From JAHBWI01 sp035715525 (lineage in GTDB: Bacteria > Nitrospirota > Nitrospiria > Nitrospirales > Nitrospiraceae), in assembly GCA_035715525.1 (NCBI GenBank), contig DASTLA010000195.1, forward strand, positions 1-11,717: a DNA stretch of 11,717 bases. Reading direction: 5' to 3'. The notes below the pieces were generated by a model. That model saw only the letters and a list, made by a program, of their open reading frames with translations, did no database searches and had not been told where the DNA came from. Positions 6,737-11,717 of this stretch are shown one piece after another (the first letter of the stretch is position 1; every line of letters begins with the position of its first letter). Made by a program: the position numbers and the translations under genes.

Positions 6737-7288
6737 ATGCACGTACCGTTCACGACCATTGGGTATGCGTTCATCACAGGACTGTTGTTCCTCGGACTCG
6801 TGTCCGCGTCGTTCGCCGCGGAAGATCAAAAAAAGCCGGCCGGCAAGTCGAAGCAGGAATCCGGGTCAGCTTCGCCGGCGAAGAAGGCGCCCGAAAAGAA
6901 GACCCCCGACAAGAAAGCCGGTGCGAAGAGCAAGAGCGTGCCGTCGAAAGCTGTGGGCTCACCTCCTGCTAAGGGCCCCGCACCAACGTACGCATCCGCC
7001 CAGATCGCCGCGAGCGGACAAGCCTGTTTCGGCGACGCACCGAGGATCGAATCCATCTCGCCGGACGAAGGAAAACCGGGGGACAAAGTCACGATCACCG
7101 GCAAGAATTTCGGTTCAGCGGATTGCATTCGATCCCTTTCTTTCGGACCGGGCCACCCCGCGGTCTATCAACTCCAAGGCGAGAACCACATAAAGACCAC
7201 GGTCCCAACCGGTGGACGCAAAGGGTTGGCGATGGTGACCGTGACCACCGCATCGGGCGAGGATTCGAAGGGATTTTTGGTGAAGTAG
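6737..7288 (+). CDS. Secreted IPT/TIG-domain protein with Lys/Ala/Pro-rich linker
   Basis: The product has 183 residues. Residues 1-27 are a signal peptide (hydrophobic 8-22, cleavage near SFA-A). Residues 29-82 are a low-complexity linker of Lys, Ala, Pro and Ser, strongly basic. Residues 101-183 look like one IPT/TIG immunoglobulin-like domain: PRIESISPDEGKPGDKVTITG, a GKNFG turn, and a last strand ending SKGFLVK. Two cysteines, C97 and C130, could form a disulfide in the periplasm. TIG domains bind proteins or sugars in many exported proteins; no partner is evident. The start ATG has GGAGG 6 nt upstream. It follows acs on the same strand and is closed by the terminator at 7292-7328. The basic linker might contact peptidoglycan or anionic polymers, which is speculation. 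Confidence 0.85.
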   Translation: MHVPFTTIGYAFITGLLFLGLVSASFAAEDQKKPAGKSKQESGSASPAKKAPEKKTPDKKAGAKSKSVPSKAVGSPPAKGPAPTYASAQIAASGQACFGDAPRIESISPDEGKPGDKVTITGKNFGSADCIRSLSFGPGHPAVYQLQGENHIKTTVPTGGRKGLAMVTVTTASGEDSKGFLVK

Positions 7289-7291
7289 CGC

Positions 7292-7328
7292 GCGCCTATC
7301 TGCTCTGTTAGAGCAGACCGCGCTTTTT
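7292..7328 (+). terminator. Intrinsic terminator after the TIG-domain gene
   Basis: A 7-bp stem (7299-7305 with 7311-7317, loop of 5) sits on an outer GCGC/GCGC stem (7292-7295 with 7320-7323) and is followed by TTTTT (7324-7328). It starts 3 nt after the TIG stop codon and overlaps the last codons and stop of the convergent ribE. It has a T-run only on the plus strand. Confidence 0.75.
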
Positions 7329-7964
7329 AAGGTAATCCCTGTCAACGACCGTGGCGGGTTTCTTTGGCAGAATCCCGCGTTCTTGGAGCAGTCGCTCGAC
7401 ATACTTTCCGATCAGGTCCGATTCCAGGTTCACCTGATCTCCAACTTGCTTCAGGCCAAGCGTCGTCACTCTGGCCGTGTGCGGGATGACGCACACGTCG
7501 AACGTCCGCTCTCCTACCTGATTGACGGTCAAGCTGATACCGTCTACCGTGATCGAGCCCTTGGCAATGCAATAGCGAAGGATTTCAGGCGGGGCTTCGA
7601 ATTCCAGCATCACCGCATTGCCGTCCTGTTGACGGCTGCGAACGGCACCCACGCCGTCGACGTGGCCCGATACAAGATGTCCCCCGATCCTGTCGTTCAC
7701 CTTCATGGCTCGTTCGAGGTTGACCGGCGACCCGGAAGCCAGTGATCCGAGGGTGGTGACGTGAAGCGTTTCCGGCGAGACATCAACGGCGAAATCTTTG
7801 TCCGTCTTTGCGACGACCGTCAGACAAGCGCCGCTCACGCTGATGCTGGCCCCGATGGGAAGATCGCTCAGCACCGTTGAGGCCATGATGCTGAGCCTTG
7901 TCCCAGCCAGACCTTTCGTCAGGCCGGCGACGACACCCATTTCTTCGACAATGCCGTTGAACAT
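7308..7964 (-). CDS. ribE: Riboflavin synthase, alpha subunit type (EC 2.5.1.9)
   Basis: The product has 218 residues, the normal size. It converts two 6,7-dimethyl-8-ribityllumazines into riboflavin and the pyrimidinedione precursor, in the cytoplasm, as a homotrimer. Two lumazine-binding repeats are visible: residues 1-93 begin MFNGIVEEMG (usually MFTGIIEE) and include GACLTV (45-50); residues 98-190 begin VSGHVDGVG and include GISLTV (142-147) and IPHT (160-163). The end LIGKYVERLL is typical of the family. The start ATG has no clear Shine-Dalgarno and lies 3 nt after the stop of the upstream microprotein gene, so translation is probably coupled. It is the last gene of a minus-strand block that begins with ribD at the right edge. 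Some organisms name this gene ribC. Confidence 0.96.
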   Translation of the reverse strand: MFNGIVEEMGVVAGLTKGLAGTRLSIMASTVLSDLPIGASISVSGACLTVVAKTDKDFAVDVSPETLHVTTLGSLASGSPVNLERAMKVNDRIGGHLVSGHVDGVGAVRSRQQDGNAVMLEFEAPPEILRYCIAKGSITVDGISLTVNQVGERTFDVCVIPHTARVTTLGLKQVGDQVNLESDLIGKYVERLLQERGILPKKPATVVDRDYLKKRGLL

Positions 7965-7967
7965 GCA

Positions 7968-8075
7968 CTAAGCCCGGTTGCGCGTTCTTACCAGATAGAT
8001 GCAGAACGCCAGCAATCCCATCGCTCCGATGGCGGCTATCGTCTGTTGTAGAGTCTCCAGCAACTCGGTATCCAT
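7968..8075 (-). CDS. Single-pass membrane microprotein, 35 residues
   Basis: ATG at 8075, TAG at 7968-7970. Residues 1-11 are acidic and polar (MDTELLETLQQ), residues 12-29 form one hydrophobic segment (TIAAIGAMGLLAFCIYLV), and the tail RTRNRA is basic. By the positive-inside rule the C-terminus should face the cytoplasm. AGGAAGAG and a G-run precede the start by 7-10 nt, inside the end of the upstream microprotein gene. The start is 4 nt after the stop of that gene and its own stop is 3 nt before ribE. I do not recognise the family. Tight spacing, a plausible ribosome binding site and clean membrane topology support a real gene. It could be a small subunit of a membrane complex; nothing shows which. 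Confidence 0.65.
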   Translation of the reverse strand: MDTELLETLQQTIAAIGAMGLLAFCIYLVRTRNRA

Positions 8076-8079
8076 CCCC

Positions 8080-8199
8080 CTACTCTTCCTTCGAAAAGAC
8101 CTGCCGATACACCCAAATAAAGACGTAGATCAACACGAGAACGCCGAGACTGGCGAGTACGCCGATGACGATGTCGGTTGTCTCAAATCGATTCTCCAT
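8080..8199 (-). CDS. Single-pass membrane microprotein, 39 residues
   Basis: ATG at 8199, TAG at 8080-8082. The N-terminus MENRFETTD is polar, residues 10-30 are one continuous hydrophobic segment (IVIGVLASLGVLVLIYVFIWV), and the tail YRQVFSKEE is charged. It resembles in size and layout the small accessory subunits of oxidases and cytochrome maturation systems (CcoQ, CcmD, CydX), but I see no diagnostic motif. A weak ribosome binding site (GAGG, about 12 nt upstream) precedes the start. An extended -10 promoter lies at 8229-8237, about 30 nt upstream. It is the first gene of a likely unit with the 35-residue microprotein and ribE. Confidence 0.68.
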   Translation of the reverse strand: MENRFETTDIVIGVLASLGVLVLIYVFIWVYRQVFSKEE

Positions 8200-8228
8200 G
8201 AGTGGGCGTCGCCTCGGACGGCGGCCGC

Positions 8229-8237
8229 ATTATAACA
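8229..8237 (-). promoter_or_regulatory. Extended -10 promoter ahead of the microproteins and ribE
   Basis: On the minus strand TGTTATAAT fits the extended -10 consensus TGnTATAAT exactly. It begins at the base after the MFS stop codon (TAG 8240-8238). No good -35 is seen, which is tolerated by extended -10 promoters. The start of transcription would be near 8222, giving a leader of about 22 nt before the first microprotein. Confidence 0.6.
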
Positions 8238-9410
8238 CTATCGGAAGGCTGTCCTCATCGTCAGCCAGAAGGCGGCGGCGGCCGCTATTTGAAGCGCTGC
8301 AATGACGGCAAAGGCGCCCTGATAACTGAAATGAGCGATGAGCAAGCCCGCCAACAGTGGCCCGCTGGCATGGCCGATATCCATGATCGTACCTTGCATC
8401 CCCATTCCCGCTCCGAGCCGCTTGAACTCGGAACTGTCCGCGACCAAGGCGGCGGAGCTCGAAGACACCACCGCCTCTCCGAACCCGAAGCAGGCCGAAA
8501 GGCATAACAACAGCGACACTTGCGTTACATGAGGCATGCTGACGAAAGAGCCGGCACAGATCAGCAGTCCCAGTAGAATCAGCGGTTGCCGCCCGATCCG
8601 ATCGGAGATACGGCCCATGATCGGTTTTGAGAAGAACGAGGTGACCGCCTGAACACTGAACAACAGACCGACTTCACCGGCGTTCAGACCGATCGACAGC
8701 CCATAGAGCGGCAGAAAGGCCATCAAGGCGCCGTTGGCAATCATCTTCGCCGCGTCGGTCGAACTGGTGATGAGCACCCGATGGTTGCGCGCCACCGCCT
8801 TGAAGCCTTTCGCCATCTCGATCACGACCAGCGCGAATCGCTTTTCGCGCACGGGCGGCGGTTCATCGAGACGCAGGCTGAAGAAGATGACGATGGCCGC
8901 ACAACCGAAGACGCCGGCCGTCACGAACGCGGTCGGAAATCCTGCAGAATGGACCAGCCACCCGCCCAGAAACGGCCCCAGCAACGCGCCCGACTGGGTA
9001 CAAGCCGTATAGGTACCCATCGCAGCACCGCGGCGTTCCCTATAGAGATCGGCGACCGTGGCGAGTGCGCTCGGAGCAAAAATCGCCGTGGCCAATCCAT
9101 GGATGAATCGCAGGCCGGTCAGCACGTTTAAATCCGACACGAACGGATAGACAAAGGGCGGAAGGCCGAAGGCCAGTACGCCGATGCGCAAGAGCATCTT
9201 TCTTCCATAAATATCCGACAGAGCCCCCGAAGGCAGCTTGAGCAGGACTCCGGTGATGGTCGAGACCGATACGATCAGGCCGATCCGTTCTGGCCCGGCC
9301 CCGAGCGATTCGGCAAAGAGCGCCAGAACGGGCATCCGCACGAGGTTGTAGCTGATGAAGCACAACACGCCGAGGGTGCATAGAAAGAAAAAGCTGCGGG
9401 AGGCCGTCAT
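8238..9410 (-). CDS. Major facilitator superfamily transporter (DHA1-like)
   Basis: The product has 390 residues with about 12 membrane segments. The MFS motif A loop after segment 2 is GALSDIYGRK (62-71), with a degenerate copy in the second half, GRISDRIGRQP (266-276). Segment 5 carries the antiporter motif C, SGALLGPFLGG (140-150), which suggests a proton-coupled drug or metabolite exporter of the DHA1 group. A central cytoplasmic loop (about 182-212) splits the two halves. The substrate cannot be read from the sequence. The start ATG overlaps the stop of the upstream hypothetical gene by 4 nt, so translation is coupled and the two probably work together. Location between ribD and ribE allows a flavin-related substrate, but nothing in the protein shows it. 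Confidence 0.93.
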   Translation of the reverse strand: MTASRSFFFLCTLGVLCFISYNLVRMPVLALFAESLGAGPERIGLIVSVSTITGVLLKLPSGALSDIYGRKMLLRIGVLAFGLPPFVYPFVSDLNVLTGLRFIHGLATAIFAPSALATVADLYRERRGAAMGTYTACTQSGALLGPFLGGWLVHSAGFPTAFVTAGVFGCAAIVIFFSLRLDEPPPVREKRFALVVIEMAKGFKAVARNHRVLITSSTDAAKMIANGALMAFLPLYGLSIGLNAGEVGLLFSVQAVTSFFSKPIMGRISDRIGRQPLILLGLLICAGSFVSMPHVTQVSLLLCLSACFGFGEAVVSSSSAALVADSSEFKRLGAGMGMQGTIMDIGHASGPLLAGLLIAHFSYQGAFAVIAALQIAAAAAFWLTMRTAFR

Positions 9411-10222
9411 CGGGGTGCGGCCGCTGGGTGGGAGACCTCCATTGGATGCTGCAGTGCCGCCAACGCGGTTTTCAAGAAGGCTACCGCCTCGTCCGGCAGC
9501 GGTGGAGAATCCGTCGCTTCGAACAACACGCGGGCGGGATCGCGATACATCGCCTCGCCAAGTCGATGCGCGGCCTCAAATCCTTTGATCACTTGGCGCG
9601 TCACGACCTTGCCGGCCAAAGGCCGAAGCAGCGAAAACAAACCGGATAAGAACCGGCTGTCGAGCTTGGTATAGGCAATGAGCACGGTCTCCATGCTGTC
9701 CCGTCCATCCGCCTCCTTCACCGGGCGCATGCGCAGCAAGACCACGGCCTTCCCGGTCACCTCCGGCAGAAACGTTCCATCATGACGACCTTCCACGTAA
9801 TAGACGCGGCTATCGGCATCGCGATACATCAACTGGACGATACCCTCCGTGCCCTCGCCATCGGTCCCCCAGAACCGACCAGGGCCCAGCATCGAGGCCT
9901 TGTGGAGACCGAGCTCCAATCGATTGACCAATGCCGCCGCGGTCACCGGATGGTCCAGTAAATAGTTGTAGAGAAATTGTGGCAAGGGCGTGCGCATCGG
10001 CCCCACCTTATTTGCAGCGGTGTATTGCTCGATGACGGGGAGCATGGCGCAGGTCCGTTCCTGATCAAGATGGGTCAGAGGAAACGACAGGCCTGCATGA
10101 AAGGAAGGAATCGTACAGGAGCGGGCCGCGGCGTTGACCTCCCACCCCCATGCAGCATGCCATAGGATAGTGGCAACTAGAGCGGCCGGTGCGATAGTTC
10201 GGGTCCTTTTCTGGCTGATCAT
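9407..10222 (-). CDS. Exported hypothetical protein (possible START/SRPBCC-like fold)
   Basis: The product has 271 residues. A basic start and hydrophobic segment (10-27) suggest a signal peptide, perhaps cleaved near AAA (31-33). Cys36 and Cys58 could form a disulfide. The middle (about 80-225) shows helices, a row of beta strands (RFWGTDGEGTEGIVQLMY, RVYYVEGRHDGTF, GKAVVLLRMRP, METVLIAYTKLD) and a long C-terminal helix (about 191-225). That order is what START/SRPBCC helix-grip domains have, so a hydrophobic ligand is possible. I do not recognise a named family and the fold is inference. It overlaps the hydrolase gene upstream and the MFS gene downstream by 4 nt each (ATGA). The start has no good ribosome binding site, so translation by coupling is likely. 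Confidence 0.8.
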   Translation of the reverse strand: MISQKRTRTIAPAALVATILWHAAWGWEVNAAARSCTIPSFHAGLSFPLTHLDQERTCAMLPVIEQYTAANKVGPMRTPLPQFLYNYLLDHPVTAAALVNRLELGLHKASMLGPGRFWGTDGEGTEGIVQLMYRDADSRVYYVEGRHDGTFLPEVTGKAVVLLRMRPVKEADGRDSMETVLIAYTKLDSRFLSGLFSLLRPLAGKVVTRQVIKGFEAAHRLGEAMYRDPARVLFEATDSPPLPDEAVAFLKTALAALQHPMEVSHPAAAPR

Positions 10223-11520
10223 GACGCGGGAGGCGGCACCGGAATCGACAGTTGGATGAAAAACAGTCGTCGCGGGTCCTGCCGGAGACGCGCCTGCTTC
10301 AGCAGGACCTCCGCAGATGGGGTCAGGCGGCCCAGCTCTGAAACCTGTCCATTGACGACTGCGATCACCGGCTTTGTGACGTCGATCAACTCATCGTTGA
10401 GAAACAGCGTGAGCTGCCTGACATGGTCGCTCTGTAGCTCAATACGATTCGGCTCGGCGACCCGGGCCGTGAGATGCGCGTAGCTTCGCTGCCTGATTGC
10501 TTCGTCGCGCTTGTCTACCAGATCGTCTGAAAACGATGCGATGGCATCGGTGGCGTCGATCCTGACCCAGTTGAACGGGAGGAAATGACTGGCGTCGCGC
10601 ACGACCGTGAGCACCTTTGGAGTGGCAGTCCGCCGCTGGTTATCGAACCATCGGATCAGCTCGGGAAGCTCCTCGCGTGGAAAGAAATGGCCGCCCGCCA
10701 TCGGATGCGTACGGTCATGTTCGCGATAGACGAACGGGTATCCCAGATTCTTCAATTCACTAGACAGCTTTCGGCTCAGCTCCACGGGCATCACCTGGTC
10801 CTGTCTGCCATGGATGATGTACGTGGGGGTCGATCGCAAATTTTCCAAGAATGGAAACAGGACGTCGTCGATGCCGCTCGCCATCGGTGCCAAGCCTGCG
10901 AACAGCGGTGCGTGATGCATGCCGATCAGCCAGGTGCCGATGCCCCCGTTCGACATGCCGGTCAGAAAGATGCGGTCCGGATCGATCCGGTAGCGCTGGC
11001 GCACCGCGTGCTGGACCGTCAACACCAATTCTTCAGCCCTCCGCGTAAACCAGGCGCCGGCTGGGTACGTCGGACAAACCAGGATGTACCGTTCTCCCAG
11101 CCGTTGTTGCCAACGGTCGAGATAGGCCTCACCGGTAAAGCCGGCGCCGTGAAGGCAGATGACGAGGGGATAGGCGGAGGTCGGGTCGTAGCTTTGAGGA
11201 ACATACAGGCTGTACTGATAGGGCTGGCCCCGCACCGTGACGCGTTGGTCGGTGAAGGTGCCGACTGGCTGAAGGCCATAAGGCGTGCCCTGCCGAAGAA
11301 TCTCCCCTAGGCGTTCGAGCGTCGCATCCGGCCGCTGGAGAATCGCCGCCAACTGGCTTCCGGCTTGATCCCCGTCCTCGTTATTCACGTATTGCCATAC
11401 GAGGGCAGCGAGTCCATCGGCGGATGATTCTTCACCGGCCTGGACATGGCCACAAGAAAGTACCAGAAGAGCGAGAGCGGTGCTCAAGAGCCGCCCGACG
11501 GTGAGGGTGAAACGAACCAT
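10219..11520 (-). CDS. Secreted alpha/beta hydrolase (esterase / PHB-depolymerase-like)
   Basis: From ATG 11520 the product has 433 residues. Residues 1-28 are a signal peptide; cleavage near VQA is likely, although VLSC at 20-23 could be a weak lipobox. Residues about 87-297 are an alpha/beta hydrolase domain: oxyanion region CLHGAG (122-127), nucleophile elbow GMSNGG with Ser190, acid candidate Asp241 in HGRQD, and His278 in MAGGHFF. This resembles feruloyl-esterase and PHB-depolymerase-like enzymes, so it probably cleaves an ester in the periplasm; the substrate is unknown. Residues about 300-433 form a beta-rich C-terminal extension. An ATG at 11553 is in frame and would overlap ribD by 17 nt; 11520 gives a cleaner signal peptide and TGGAG just upstream. 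The stop overlaps the next gene by 4 nt (ATGA). Confidence 0.9.
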   Translation of the reverse strand: MVRFTLTVGRLLSTALALLVLSCGHVQAGEESSADGLAALVWQYVNNEDGDQAGSQLAAILQRPDATLERLGEILRQGTPYGLQPVGTFTDQRVTVRGQPYQYSLYVPQSYDPTSAYPLVICLHGAGFTGEAYLDRWQQRLGERYILVCPTYPAGAWFTRRAEELVLTVQHAVRQRYRIDPDRIFLTGMSNGGIGTWLIGMHHAPLFAGLAPMASGIDDVLFPFLENLRSTPTYIIHGRQDQVMPVELSRKLSSELKNLGYPFVYREHDRTHPMAGGHFFPREELPELIRWFDNQRRTATPKVLTVVRDASHFLPFNWVRIDATDAIASFSDDLVDKRDEAIRQRSYAHLTARVAEPNRIELQSDHVRQLTLFLNDELIDVTKPVIAVVNGQVSELGRLTPSAEVLLKQARLRQDPRRLFFIQLSIPVPPPAS

Positions 11521-11536
11521 TGCTCCAGAGAAACTC

Positions 11537-11717
11537 CTAGCGGCTGGGTACATCCGCTGTGATCAGAATATCACGTCCCAGCTGCTCCGTGCGGAGATTC
11601 TCCAGACTGCGCGCATGCCTGAGGTGTGCGGGACCGCGACCGCCGATCACTCCCTTGGAATCCTGCCCGCCGAGCAGCAACGGCGCCTGATACCACATAA
11701 TGCGTTGGGCAAGACCG
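11537..11717 (-). CDS. ribD: RibD C-terminal end, reductase domain (partial)
   Basis: The last 59 residues before TAG 11537-11539 are in the window; the rest lies beyond the right edge. The segment QAPLLLGG followed by GVIGG and LGRDILITADV matches the end of the RibD_C reductase domain (5-amino-6-(5-phosphoribosylamino)uracil reductase), which in bifunctional RibD follows an N-terminal deaminase. It acts in the second and third steps of riboflavin synthesis. Co-direction with ribE supports the call. The hydrolase gene starts 16 nt after its stop, or overlaps it by 17 nt if the longer start is used. Confidence 0.85.
   Translation of the reverse strand, partial: GLAQRIMWYQAPLLLGGQDSKGVIGGRGPAHLRHARSLENLRTEQLGRDILITADVPSR

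Noticed and set aside
6135..7193. A 352-codon plus-strand frame crossing the acs to TIG boundary
   Set aside because: It runs out of frame through two well supported genes and is Arg/Gly rich with no domain, as expected of a shifted frame.
1..11717. CRISPR arrays, tRNA or rRNA genes, insertion sequences, attachment sites
   Set aside because: I saw no spaced direct repeats, no tRNA cloverleaf, no rRNA stretch, no transposase or integrase motif and no long terminal inverted repeats.

Overview
The window looks like chromosomal DNA of a GC-rich Gram-negative bacterium. Several predicted outer-membrane lipoproteins and exported proteins, compact operons with ATGA overlaps and the gene mix point to that. 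The style fits Nitrospira or a relative, but this is an impression from gene content, not a database match. There are no rRNA or tRNA genes, CRISPR arrays, insertion sequences or phage genes. The only unusual genes are small or modified ones lying between ordinary genes.

Positions 1-2701 (minus strand) hold a three-gene lipoprotein operon read right to left: an LPP20-type lipoprotein, an LpoB-like lipoprotein, and a COG3014-type helical-repeat lipoprotein that runs off the left edge. A good sigma70-type promoter lies at 2825-2853. A 56-residue protein of unknown function (2931-3101, plus strand) has a strong ribosome binding site and is divergent from that operon. Convergent with it is an exported caspase-fold protein with C-terminal TPRs (3138-4511, minus). 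Its active-site histidine is present, but glycine stands where the catalytic cysteine should be.

Positions 4649-7328 (plus strand) hold a clear promoter, AMP-forming acetyl-CoA synthetase (acs), and a secreted Lys/Ala/Pro-rich protein with an IPT/TIG domain. They end at an intrinsic terminator that overlaps the end of the convergent riboflavin synthase gene.

Positions 7308-11717 (minus strand) form a co-directional block that starts with the end of ribD at the right edge and finishes with ribE (riboflavin synthase). Between the two riboflavin genes lie a secreted alpha/beta hydrolase, an exported hypothetical protein and an MFS transporter, joined by 4-nt overlaps. Next come two single-pass membrane microproteins of 39 and 35 residues, 4 and 3 nt apart from their neighbours and directly ahead of ribE. 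An extended -10 promoter immediately after the MFS stop codon probably drives the microproteins and ribE.

The best candidates for something undescribed are the microprotein pair linked to ribE, the cysteine-less caspase-TPR protein, and the lipoprotein triad with its hairpin and uncertain start.
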